From NCBI RefSeq assembly GCF_000378045.1, contig NZ_KB899091.1, positions 124,001 through 188,000 of the forward strand: DNA of 64,000 bases, given 5' to 3'. Positions 55,202 through 63,876 of this stretch are shown here, piece by piece (the first letter of the stretch is position 1; the number at the start of each line of letters is the position of its first letter). The position numbers were made by a program, and so were the translations under genes. The notes beneath the pieces were generated by a model that searched no databases, was not told the DNA's origin, and was given only the letters and a program-made list of their open reading frames with translations. The stretch comes from Marinobacterium rhizophilum DSM 18822. Lineage in GTDB: Bacteria; Pseudomonadota; Gammaproteobacteria; Pseudomonadales; Balneatricaceae.

Positions 55202-55438
55202 AGCAGCCTGCAGGGCTTAGCCGATCGTGGCGAGGGAAAGACCGATTTGCGGCAGTTTTTGAGCTCTTTTGAGGCGATAATTCGGCAGGATTGCCGATTT
55301 ACACAGCGATAGCTACCCACAGGGCAAGCTACAGGGATGTAGCTTGTGAATAGTGATTCTATTTAACAAAAAAGAGTACATAAAATGACCAAGCTCGGCT
55401 TTTCCGCAGTAGATCAGTGTTAAGTCCGACAGGCTGCT
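55202..55438 (-). mobile_element. MITE-like repeat, long copy
   Basis: 237 non-coding bases with inverted ends (AGCAGCCTGCAGGGCTTA against TAAGTCCGACAGGCTGCT). The reverse complement aligns with 29346-29510 over both flanks, and it has about 70 extra central bases including a CAAGCTAC/GTAGCTTG hairpin. It abuts the tesB 3' end: the stop TAG is formed by one T plus the first two bases of the element. Confidence 0.72.
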
Positions 55439-56291
55439 ATACCCGCACCAATCCTTCCTGCGCGCTGCTGGCCACCAGCACTCCGTCCCGACTGTAGAAG
55501 CTGCCACGGCCGAAAGTCCGGCTATGGCCCGCCCGCGGGCTCTCCATCTGGTAGTAAATCCACTCATCCACCCTGAACCGGGTGTGGAACCAGAGCGCAT
55601 GATCCAGGCTCGCCAGCTGAATGTTCGGCGTGAGCATGTTCACGCCGTGCGGATGCAGGCCCGTCGTAATCAGCCCGCGATCGGAAATATAGGCCAGCAG
55701 AGTACGGTGAACCGCCGGGTCGTCCGTCAGGCGCCCTGGATACCGGAACCAGTAACCGTGAACCGGCTCTGCAACGCCGGGATTAAAAGGATCGGCCCCA
55801 TCGACCACACGTATATCGATGGCCGCCAGCGGAAGCTCAAAAGGCTGACGGGGGTCACCGGTCAGCTCTGCAAGCTGGCGAATCCGCTCGACATTGCTTT
55901 GCAGGGATTCCGGCAGGGGTACGTCCGCGGGCATGTCCGCCTGATGCTCCAGCCCCTCTTCGACCCGCTGAAAGGAGACCGCGCAGCTGAAAATCGCCTT
56001 GCCGTCCTGTTTGGCCACCACTCGACGGGTCGTGAAGCTGCCGCCGTCACGAATCGGATCGACATCGTAGATTATCGGCAGCGCTTCGTTTCCCGGTCGC
56101 AGGAAGTAAGCGTGCAGCGAATGGGCGTGACGCTCGTTTTCCACCGTCCGCTCGGCCGCGTTCAGAGCCTGGGCCAGAACCTGGCCACCGAAGATCTTCG
56201 GCAGCGGCAACGGCAGTGACGCGCCGCGAAACAGGTACCGGTCCAGTTGCTCGACCTGCAGGCTACCCAGCAACGCATCGATATCGAACAT
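55437..56291 (-). CDS. tesB: Acyl-CoA thioesterase II
   Basis: 284 residues from the ATG at 56291 (AGAGGAAG upstream; frame open to 56372). Double hotdog: IFGGQVLAQALNAA, HSLHAYFLRPGN, FTTRRVVAKQDGKAIF, and catalytic residues in ASLDHALWFHT (Asp) and SSAQEGLVR (Gln). Hydrolyses medium- and long-chain acyl-CoA. The MITE-like element provides the stop codon; the C-terminus (VASSAQEGLVRV) is close to the usual family end, so function should be kept. Confidence 0.92.
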   Translation of the reverse strand: MFDIDALLGSLQVEQLDRYLFRGASLPLPLPKIFGGQVLAQALNAAERTVENERHAHSLHAYFLRPGNEALPIIYDVDPIRDGGSFTTRRVVAKQDGKAIFSCAVSFQRVEEGLEHQADMPADVPLPESLQSNVERIRQLAELTGDPRQPFELPLAAIDIRVVDGADPFNPGVAEPVHGYWFRYPGRLTDDPAVHRTLLAYISDRGLITTGLHPHGVNMLTPNIQLASLDHALWFHTRFRVDEWIYYQMESPRAGHSRTFGRGSFYSRDGVLVASSAQEGLVRV

Positions 56292-56464
56292 CCATCTTCC
56301 TCTCTCAAATTCCAGGGCGGCGGGGCATATTGCCAGCAGGAAAAAAGGCGCCCTCGGCTTGAAGCCGCGCACCTTTTACCATCGCCTGACGATTAACCGA
56401 TTATCCCCGAGCGGCCCGGGCAACGGCAACACCAATAGAACCGAGAGAACCGAGACTGCAGTAT

Positions 56465-58093
56465 TCAGCCACGCCGCACCCGCCGAGCGACAAAGTGAGA
56501 GATCGACGGCGCTTGGTCGCCTAGCTGAAAGGCTTGCTTGCGCTCCCAGAGCGCCTGGTCATGAGCCGTAACCCGCTCATGCTGGCGCATGTGCTCGACC
56601 CAGGAGCCGTCAACGAAGTATTCGACGAAACGCCCCGGCTGGGCTACATCCTGAAACAGCTCCCAGGACAAGGCGCCGTTGCGCAGGCGCGCGCCGCGGC
56701 TCTCCTGCATCAGCGCCATGAACTCCTCTGCCCTGGCCGGATCGATTCGAAACTCGACCTGCACCATCACCGGCTCCCGGTGGGGTTCGACCTGCACCGA
56801 CAATTGCGGCATTTTCCAGAAGGGCGACGGCGTCAGGTCGCGCCGGACGGCGGCTTCCAGCGGTATTCGCCGGACCAGCAGCAACGCGAGCACCGCCGAC
56901 AGTGCCGCCACGATCAGGCTGGTGCGGATATCGGTGAGGCTCGCCACCTGCCCCCAGAGCGCCGCCCCGATCGCGCTGCCGCCCATCATCGCCATCTGGT
57001 ACATCGACATGCCCCGCGCCCGTATCCAGTCCGGCAATGACAGCTGCACGCTGACGCTGAAGGAATTGGCGGTCGCCAGCCAGGTCAGGCCGGACAGCAA
57101 CAACGCCGGCAGCGCCAGCCAAAGATTCGGCGCCAGGGCGAGCCACAGGGTCGCTACCGCGTTCAGCAGGATACCGTACTGCGCCACCTGGTCGCGGCCA
57201 AGAAACTGCCGGACTCGCGGCAGCAGCATCGCCGACAGGATGGCGCCGCCGCCCATCGTTGCCAGCAGCAGCGTGAAGGTGCTGGCATTACCGCCCGGCA
57301 GTTGCTTGGCCACCAGAGGCAACAGCGCCACGGCGGCGATTGAAAACAGGAAAAAGGAAACGGCCCGCAACAGCAGTCCCCGGAACTCCGGCGACTGCCG
57401 GAAATACTGAAAGCCGACGCGCATGGCGCCGAAGAAGCGCTCGGCTGGCAATGTGCTGACCTTGCTCTCGTGCTTCCAGCGTATCAGTGCCAGCGCCACC
57501 AGCATTGACAGCAGGGCATTGAGCAGAAACACATAGGCACTGCCGCCCCAGCCGATAATCACGCCGGCAATCATGGGCCCGACAATCCTGGCGCCATTCA
57601 TCGCCACGCCGTTGAGCGCCAGTGCCTTGCCGAGTTCCGCGCGCGGCACCAGCTCCGGCACCAGGGCCGAGAACACAGGCCAGCGCATGGCCAGGCCAAT
57701 GCCGTTGGCAAACGTCAGTAGGAGCAGCAGCGTGGGCGTGAGGCCGCCCGCGAGGGCCACCAGACACAACACCGCGCCCACCATGGCAACCCAGACCTGG
57801 GTGGCAATGAAATAGCGCCGCCGGTCAAGGATGTCTGCCAATGCCCCACTGGGCGCCCCCAGCAAAAACACCGGCAGCGTCGCGGCCGCCTGCACCAGCG
57901 CCACCATCAGCGGCTTGTCGCTGAGCGAGAGCATCAGCCAGGATGCGGCGACATCGTTCATCCACATGCACAGATTGGCCGTTAACCAGGCAAACCACAG
58001 CATGCGAAAGACGCCATGGCGCAAGGGCGACCAGGCTGAGCCCGGCGCGCCCGGCGTCGGCATGGAGGATGTTGCGGGAATTTTGGCGGGCAC
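56465..58093 (-). CDS. MFS transporter fused to a C-terminal ABM-like domain
   Basis: 542 residues from a GTG at 58093 (AAGGAG six bases upstream). MFS_3/EntS-type core of about 12 membrane segments (residues 30-425), with the GALADILDRRRYF loop after segment 2 and a long cytosolic middle. The last 115 residues (VMVQVEFRIDPARAEEFMAL, SWELFQDVAQPGRFVEYF, HMRQHERVTAHDQALWER) look like an antibiotic-biosynthesis-monooxygenase/stress-response ferredoxin-like domain. Such fusions are found in proteobacteria and are often annotated as enterobactin-like exporters; the substrate is unknown. Confidence 0.85.
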   Translation of the reverse strand: MPAKIPATSSMPTPGAPGSAWSPLRHGVFRMLWFAWLTANLCMWMNDVAASWLMLSLSDKPLMVALVQAAATLPVFLLGAPSGALADILDRRRYFIATQVWVAMVGAVLCLVALAGGLTPTLLLLLTFANGIGLAMRWPVFSALVPELVPRAELGKALALNGVAMNGARIVGPMIAGVIIGWGGSAYVFLLNALLSMLVALALIRWKHESKVSTLPAERFFGAMRVGFQYFRQSPEFRGLLLRAVSFFLFSIAAVALLPLVAKQLPGGNASTFTLLLATMGGGAILSAMLLPRVRQFLGRDQVAQYGILLNAVATLWLALAPNLWLALPALLLSGLTWLATANSFSVSVQLSLPDWIRARGMSMYQMAMMGGSAIGAALWGQVASLTDIRTSLIVAALSAVLALLLVRRIPLEAAVRRDLTPSPFWKMPQLSVQVEPHREPVMVQVEFRIDPARAEEFMALMQESRGARLRNGALSWELFQDVAQPGRFVEYFVDGSWVEHMRQHERVTAHDQALWERKQAFQLGDQAPSISHFVARRVRRG

Positions 58094-58171
58094 AGCAGCT
58101 CCTTCCTGGCAGCAGATTCTTGATTGGCGTCCAGCACACCGACATCAGTTTAAAGTAGGGGCGACCAGACG

Positions 58172-59122
58172 TTAGCGCGTGTCCGCCTGCGAACTCTGAG
58201 CCACCTCCACCACCAGGCGCCGTATCCATTCATGGGCGCTGTTGTGCTGCAGCAGCGGGCTCCAGGCCATCTTCAGTTCAAACATCGGGATATCGAAGGG
58301 CGGCGCGCACATGATCAGACGCGGATCCCTGCGCTGGGCCTCAGCGGCACGGGCCGGAATGGTGACCACCAGGTTTTTCTGCTGCGCCATATGTACCGCC
58401 GACTGGTAATGCCGTGTAAAGACCGAGATGTGCCGCTGATGCCCGATGCGCTTGAGGGCTTCATCCACCCAGCCCAGGCGCTTGACGTCCTGCGGCGTAA
58501 TACCAAGGCTGGCACCCATGCCGGTCTTGCTGACCCAGACATGACTGGCCTCCAGGTAGGTTTGCAGGCTGAAATTATCTGCGATCGGATTATCTGCGCT
58601 GAACAGGCAGGAAAAACTGTCCCGCCACAGGGTTACCTGATGGAAGGCCTGGGGCATGCTGTCGAAGCGGTTGATCACCAGGTCCACATGACCCTGCTCC
58701 ACATCCAGAAAGCTCATGTCACTGGGAGTCAGGATATCCAGCACCACACCGGGCGCTTCATCTCTAAGACGTTCGAGCAATAGAGGTATCAGGGTCGATT
58801 CGCCATAATCACTCGTCATGATGCGAAACACCCGGTCACTGCTGCCGGCATCGAACTTCACACTGGGTTCGACCGCCAGCTCAATGGTGGCCAGCGCCTG
58901 ACGTATCATGGGCTGCAGCATCAGTGCGCGCTCCGTGGGCAGCATGCCTTCACTGGTGCGTACCAGCAGTGGATCACTGAAGGTATCGCGCAGGCGCCGC
59001 AGGCCATTGCTCATCGCCGGCTGTGTGATACCCAGCAGGCTGGCGGCGCGGGTGACGTTGCGCTCACGCAGTAAAACGTCAAAGTAAACCAGTAGATTAA
59101 GGTCGAGCCGTTCCAGATGCAT
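58172..59122 (-). CDS. LysR-family regulator divergent from isocitrate lyase
   Basis: 316 residues. N-terminal helix-turn-helix (RNVTRAASLLGITQPAMSNGL, RRLRDTFSDPLLVRT) of the NodD/SyrM-like subgroup and an effector-binding domain. It is divergent from aceA with a 177-base gap holding a perfect LysR-type palindrome, so it probably controls isocitrate lyase and itself. No other gene follows in its direction within the window except the MFS gene 79 bases downstream. Confidence 0.88.
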   Translation of the reverse strand: MHLERLDLNLLVYFDVLLRERNVTRAASLLGITQPAMSNGLRRLRDTFSDPLLVRTSEGMLPTERALMLQPMIRQALATIELAVEPSVKFDAGSSDRVFRIMTSDYGESTLIPLLLERLRDEAPGVVLDILTPSDMSFLDVEQGHVDLVINRFDSMPQAFHQVTLWRDSFSCLFSADNPIADNFSLQTYLEASHVWVSKTGMGASLGITPQDVKRLGWVDEALKRIGHQRHISVFTRHYQSAVHMAQQKNLVVTIPARAAEAQRRDPRLIMCAPPFDIPMFELKMAWSPLLQHNSAHEWIRRLVVEVAQSSQADTR

Positions 59123-59168
59123 TGCAATTTAACCTGCGCAAAGTCAGTAACTATGGGTGTTTCGGGCA

Positions 59169-59189
59169 AACATTCACTCAGTGAATGTT
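59169..59189. promoter_or_regulatory. LysR-type palindrome between lysR and aceA
   Basis: Ten-base perfect arms AACATTCACT and AGTGAATGTT around a single C. The inner part fits the LysR T-N11-A rule (TTCACTCAGTGAA). It is 47 bases from the lysR start and 111 from aceA. Confidence 0.65.
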
Positions 59190-59299
59190 ACAAATAGAAC
59201 CCATTTATTTCAATTATAAAATCAATCAGCATAGTATGGATTTCGTAAGCCAACTCATACAGCCTCGCAACCGGCTGTCAGTACTCCGAGGGATGAAAA

Positions 59300-60895
59300 A
59301 TGTCTGACTACAACAACGACATCGACGCAATCGCCAGCCTCCGCGCCGCTCAGGGCAACACCTGGAATGCCATCAACCCTGAATACGCTGCACGCATGAA
59401 AGCGCAGAACCGCTTCAAAACCGGTCTGGACATCGCCAAGTACACGGCGGCCATCATGCGCCAGGACATGGCTGAATACGATGCCGACAGCTCTGCCTAC
59501 ACGCAGTCCCTGGGTTGCTGGCATGGATTTATCGGTCAGCAGAAAATGATCGCCATCAAGAAACACCACGGCAGCACCAGCAAGCGCTACCTCTACCTGT
59601 CTGGCTGGATGGTTGCCGCCCTGCGCTCCGAGTTCGGACCGCTGCCCGATCAGTCCATGCATGAAAAGACCTCTGTCGCCGCCCTGATCGAAGAACTCTA
59701 CACCTTCCTGCGCCAGGCCGACTCCCGCGAACTGGACTTGCTGTTCACTGATCTGGATGCCGCCCGCGCCGCCGGCGACAAGGCGCTGGAAGCCGAAGTA
59801 CAGGCCAAGATCGACAACCACGAAACCCACATCGTGCCGATCATTGCCGACATCGACGCCGGTTTCGGTAACCCGGAAGCCACCTACCTGCTGGCCAAGA
59901 AAATGATCGAAGCGGGTGCCTGCTGCATCCAGCTGGAAAACCAGGTCTCCGACGAGAAGCAGTGCGGTCACCAGGATGGCAAGGTTACCGTGCCCCACGC
60001 CGACTTCCTGGCCAAGATCAATGCCGTTCGTTACGCCTTCCTTGAACTGGGTATCGACGACGGTGTCATTGTCGCCCGTACCGACTCCCTGGGCGCCGGC
60101 CTGACCAAGCAGATCGCCGTTACCAACGAGCCGGGTGACCTGGGCGACCAGTACAACGCTTTCCTGGATTGCGAAGAAGTCTCTACTGCCGACCTGAAAA
60201 ACGGCGACCTGGTACTGAACCGCGAAGGCAAGCTGCTGCGTCCCAAGCGTCTGCCGAGCAACCTGTTCCAGTTCAAGAAAGGCTCCGGCGAAGACCGCTG
60301 CGTACTGGACTGCATCACTTCCCTGCAGAACGGCGCCGACCTGCTGTGGATCGAAACCGAGAAGCCCCACGTAGGCCAGATCGCCTCCATGGTTAACCGC
60401 ATCCGTGAAGTCGTGCCCAATGCCAAGCTGGTGTACAACAACAGCCCGTCCTTCAACTGGACTCTGAACTTCCGCCAGCAGGTATTCGATGCCATGGTTG
60501 AAGCCGGCCAGGACGTTAGCGCCTACGACCGCGCCAACCTGATGAGCGTTGAATACGACGAAACCGAACTGGCTCAGGTTGCCGACGAGAAGATCCGTAC
60601 CTTCCAGCGCGATGCCGCGGCTGAAGCCGGCATCTTCCACCACCTGATCACGCTGCCGACCTACCACACCGCCGCGCTGTCTACTGACAACCTGGCCAAA
60701 GGCTACTTCGGTGCCGAAGGCATGCTGGCTTACGTCAAGGGTGTACAGCGTCAGGAACTTCGCCAGGGCATCGCCTGCGTCAAGCACCAGAACATGGCCG
60801 GTTCCGATATCGGTGACAACCACAAGGAATACTTCGCCGGTGAAGCCGCGCTGAAAGCCGGTGGTAAAGACAACACCATGAACCAGTTCGGCTGA
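59300..60895 (+). CDS. aceA: Isocitrate lyase (long Pseudomonas-type)
   Basis: 531 residues; GAGG eight bases before the ATG. Catalytic Cys222 in DEKQCGHQDG, Mg site around IIADIDAGFGN, LVYNNSPSFNW and the C-terminal MNQFG ending. Cleaves isocitrate to succinate and glyoxylate in the glyoxylate shunt. The long form is typical of pseudomonads and marine gammaproteobacteria, and codon choice looks highly optimised (strong C-ending bias), in keeping with high expression. Malate synthase is not in the window. Confidence 0.95.
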   Translation: MSDYNNDIDAIASLRAAQGNTWNAINPEYAARMKAQNRFKTGLDIAKYTAAIMRQDMAEYDADSSAYTQSLGCWHGFIGQQKMIAIKKHHGSTSKRYLYLSGWMVAALRSEFGPLPDQSMHEKTSVAALIEELYTFLRQADSRELDLLFTDLDAARAAGDKALEAEVQAKIDNHETHIVPIIADIDAGFGNPEATYLLAKKMIEAGACCIQLENQVSDEKQCGHQDGKVTVPHADFLAKINAVRYAFLELGIDDGVIVARTDSLGAGLTKQIAVTNEPGDLGDQYNAFLDCEEVSTADLKNGDLVLNREGKLLRPKRLPSNLFQFKKGSGEDRCVLDCITSLQNGADLLWIETEKPHVGQIASMVNRIREVVPNAKLVYNNSPSFNWTLNFRQQVFDAMVEAGQDVSAYDRANLMSVEYDETELAQVADEKIRTFQRDAAAEAGIFHHLITLPTYHTAALSTDNLAKGYFGAEGMLAYVKGVQRQELRQGIACVKHQNMAGSDIGDNHKEYFAGEAALKAGGKDNTMNQFG

Positions 60896-61205
60896 GTTCA
60901 GCCAAGCGACAAGTTTCATCCGCACTTTTAAAGTGCACATGACCCTGGGGGCGAACGCAAGTTCGCCCCCTTTTTTATGCGTCGCCGCAAACGCTGAGCG
61001 CAGCTATTCAGAGTTCCGTTGCGCAGATGGCAAAAACCGCATGAAGCACTGGCGAAAAAGCGCGATTCACCGAACTGCCTTGCCACCCTCAAAATTTTCA
61101 TCTTCGAATGTTGATTCGATGTGTAAACTTTAAATTACAAAAATCAGTACCGGTTTTACCGTATTATCTATTTCTTCCGCTTTTGGCTCCAAGGAGTAAA
61201 CCGCC
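60896..61205. other. 310-base intergenic region holding the aceA terminator and subtilase promoter
   Basis: Contains the aceA terminator and, from about 61080 on, an A+T-rich stretch (around TTAAATTACAAAAATC) likely to be the subtilase promoter. Nothing else recognised. Confidence 0.4.
60947..60976 (+). terminator. Rho-independent terminator of aceA
   Basis: GGGGGCGAAC / GTTCGCCCCC stem with a GCAA tetraloop followed by six T. Confidence 0.93.
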
Positions 61206-63287
61206 GTGAACAAGTTTGGAATGTCCTACCTGGCCGGCGTGGCTATGGCTTTGTACAGTTTGTCTAACGTCGCCGCGGCAGCCCCTGCCAGTTCGTCCCC
61301 CGATGTAGCACAAAGGGTCTTTATCCAATACAACCCGCAACGTGGTGCCGCCGTTGAGCAGGCGATCAAACACAGCCAGGGCGTGATTCACTACCGCTTC
61401 GACAACCTGAACACCTATGCGGCCACCCTGCCCGCCAAAGCGGTCGAAGCATTGAAGAAAAGGGCTGACGTGGTACTTGTCGAAGAGGATCCCAAACGTT
61501 ATCCAATGGCCCAGACAACGCCTTATGGCATCGACATGGTGCAGGCCACTGATATCTGGGATGCCAATAGCGACGGCCTTACTGATGCCGGAACGGTCAC
61601 CGGCGCCGGAGTTCAAGTCTGCGTCATCGATTCCGGAATAGAGGCAGACCATGACGACTTGGCCGATACAGCAATTTACGGTGACACAATAAGCGACACC
61701 AGCAACGTTTGCGGCCATGGCACCCATGTTGCGGGCACCATCGCCGCGGCTGGCAATACATTGGGCGTGGTGGGCGTCAGCCCCGGCGTTTCACTGTATT
61801 CGGTCCAGGTTTTCAGCGGCAGTGACTGCGCCTGGACCTATAGCTCCGCTCTGATCAATGCAGCCCAGCGCTGTGCTGCCGAAGGCTCGGATATTATCAG
61901 CATGAGCCTGGGCGGTACCTTCAAGAGCCGCACCGAGGAACAGGCGTTCCAGGGCTTGTATGACAACGACAACGTCCTTTCGGTGGCAGCGGCCGGCAAT
62001 GATGGCAACACGCGCAAAAGCTATCCAGCATCCTATGCCTCGGTAATCTCGGTAGCGGCCATTGACGCCGACAGGAATGTCGCCAGCTTCTCGCAGCAAA
62101 ACGATCAAGTTGAACTGGCCGCGCCCGGCGTCGCGGTCAAATCGACGGTTCCCACCGGCACCGGCACCGTCGAAACTCTGGAGGTTAATGGTACCGGCTA
62201 CAAAGCCCTCGCGATGGAGGGATCGCCGTATGCAACCGCCACAGGTGCGCTGGTTGACTGCGGGATTGGGGAAAACAGCTGCACCGACGCTTCAGGCAAG
62301 GTTTGTTTGATTCAGCGCGGTAATATTACCTTCGCCGACAAGGTGCTTGCGTGCCAGGCAGGTGGCGGCGTGGCGGCGGTGATTTACAACAATGAGCCGG
62401 GGCTGCTATCAGGAACGCTCGGCGGCATAGACACATCCATTCCGTCGCTGGGTATTTCCCAAGCCGATGGCCAGACACTGCTGGGCAGCTCCGCGACTGC
62501 CAGCGTTACCGTCGGCAAAGGTGATTACGCCTCCTGGGACGGAACGTCCATGGCCACACCGCATGTCGCAGGGGTCGCCGCTCTGCTTATGAGTGCCTAC
62601 CCCAACGCAACTAATGCCGATATCCGCGCCGCCATGCAAGTCACGGCTTTTGACCTCGGTCCTGCGGGCAAGGACAGCGCCACCGGTTATGGCCTGGTAC
62701 AGGCCAATGACGCAATGAGCGCTCTGGGTGGGGTTCCCTCCTCCGTGAACGAATCACCGGTCGCCGCATTCTCGATCAGCTGCACCGGGCTAAGCTGCTC
62801 CTTTACCAATTCCAGCAGTGATTTCGAAGACGACAACAATGGCATTGCCCTGAGCTATGAATGGGATTTCGGTGACGGCTCCGTACCCGTTAGCCAAGTT
62901 TCTCCTAGCCATGACTATGGTTGCAGCCAAGCGTATACGGTGATGCTGACGGCGACAGACAGCGACGGCGCTAGCGACTTGGCCTCTGAAGTAGTGACAC
63001 CCGTTGGTACGGCCTGCGAAATCGATTCAACAGCACCAACCATTACGAATGTAGAGTCACAAAGCCTCAAGGGTAACAAGTTCGAAATTACCTGGACCAC
63101 CAACGAGCCTGCCAACAGCGTGGTAGTCATAGAGGGATTCGCACCCTTTACCGACAATGCTCTGGTGACCAGTCACAGCATGTCCTTCAATGGCAGTCGG
63201 GGCGCGACCTATACATTCCATGTTGAATCGACGGATGCCGCCGGCAACAAAACTGTGGACGATGTAACATACCAACACCAGAATTAG
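61206..63287 (+). CDS. Secreted subtilisin-like serine protease with PA insert and PKD domain
   Basis: 693 residues from a GTG at 61206 (AAGGAG nine bases upstream). Signal peptide to about residue 25 (LYSLSNVAAAA), I9-like propeptide to about 100, S8 catalytic domain with Asp142 (VCVIDSGIE), His171 (CGHGTHVAGT) and Ser448 (GTSMATPHVAG). A protease-associated (PA) insert lies between the Asn region and Ser (about 305-435, VCLIQRGNITFADKV). A PKD domain follows near 515-600 (YEWDFGDGSVPVS) and a fibronectin-like C-terminal domain of about 85 residues. Probably exported by Sec and type II secretion. Even number of cysteines suggests disulfides. Confidence 0.9.
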   Translation: MNKFGMSYLAGVAMALYSLSNVAAAAPASSSPDVAQRVFIQYNPQRGAAVEQAIKHSQGVIHYRFDNLNTYAATLPAKAVEALKKRADVVLVEEDPKRYPMAQTTPYGIDMVQATDIWDANSDGLTDAGTVTGAGVQVCVIDSGIEADHDDLADTAIYGDTISDTSNVCGHGTHVAGTIAAAGNTLGVVGVSPGVSLYSVQVFSGSDCAWTYSSALINAAQRCAAEGSDIISMSLGGTFKSRTEEQAFQGLYDNDNVLSVAAAGNDGNTRKSYPASYASVISVAAIDADRNVASFSQQNDQVELAAPGVAVKSTVPTGTGTVETLEVNGTGYKALAMEGSPYATATGALVDCGIGENSCTDASGKVCLIQRGNITFADKVLACQAGGGVAAVIYNNEPGLLSGTLGGIDTSIPSLGISQADGQTLLGSSATASVTVGKGDYASWDGTSMATPHVAGVAALLMSAYPNATNADIRAAMQVTAFDLGPAGKDSATGYGLVQANDAMSALGGVPSSVNESPVAAFSISCTGLSCSFTNSSSDFEDDNNGIALSYEWDFGDGSVPVSQVSPSHDYGCSQAYTVMLTATDSDGASDLASEVVTPVGTACEIDSTAPTITNVESQSLKGNKFEITWTTNEPANSVVVIEGFAPFTDNALVTSHSMSFNGSRGATYTFHVESTDAAGNKTVDDVTYQHQN

Positions 63288-63473
63288 CCCTGCACCGTAA
63301 AATCCCGCCTGCCAAGTAGGCAAACCCGCCGTCTGCAGTCCCGCCAGGGGCTTCGGGCGGCGGATCACCCACAACCCCATTCGCGCCTTTCACTGAACCT
63401 CCCCCTGAGCTACCAACACCACTGCTCTTTTTTGGGTCATCGCGCTTTGGGTGGGAGAAAGCGCCTTTCGTAG

Positions 63474-63539
63474 GATGGGTGGCGCCGCAATAGCACCGCG
63501 CTATCGTTACGCGACGGATTTGCTGCGGCGTAACCCATC
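63474..63539. repeat. Intergenic inverted repeat, short unit
   Basis: GATGGGTGGCGCCGCA and TGCGGCGTAACCCATC arms differ at two positions, with about 34 bases between. Resembles the GATGGGTT...AACCCATC intergenic palindromes seen in many gammaproteobacteria. Confidence 0.6.
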
Positions 63540-63577
63540 AACGATACCGGCTCGCGCAGTGCTGAACTGACACCCCA

Positions 63578-63776
63578 GATGGGTTACACGGCGCACTGGC
63601 TGCGCAAGCACGGAAATCCAGTACCCAGGCGCCGTTTCACCCATATATGGGTCCTGGAGGCTGCAATTCGGGTTGCTGGCTGGCACCTCGGGAAAGAGAG
63701 CGGCTTATTCCCGGTAAAACGCGAAGAACCTCTTTTTTCATCACTACGCTCCTTCAGCAGACGCGGCGTAACCCAT
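63578..63776. repeat. Intergenic inverted repeat, long unit
   Basis: The same GATGGGTTAC...GCGTAACCCAT ends flank about 180 bases containing a CACCCATATATGGGTCC palindrome near 63638-63655. May be a nested or expanded copy of the neighbouring short unit. Confidence 0.5.
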
Positions 63777-63876
63777 TGCGCAGGCGGCATACGGATAGTT
63801 TTTTGCGCTGCATCAATCGGCCATACGGCTGGATGTTCTATGCTGGGACAGTACTCATCTTTATGGTCAGCACAGC

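Larger units (their letters stand above)
63288..63876. other. 589-base intergenic region with nested repeats
   Basis: Holds both inverted-repeat units and no convincing gene. A minus-strand Gly/Ser/Pro-rich frame over about 63290-63440 (SSGGGSVKGANGVVGDPPPE) has no ribosome site or domain and I do not call it. Confidence 0.5.

Noticed and set aside
59255-60940. 561-codon minus frame opposite isocitrate lyase
   Set aside because: Antisense shadow caused by the strong codon bias of aceA.
63290-63440. Minus-strand Gly/Ser/Pro-rich frame resembling a linker
   Set aside because: Low-complexity reading of GC-rich spacer DNA with no start site or domain.
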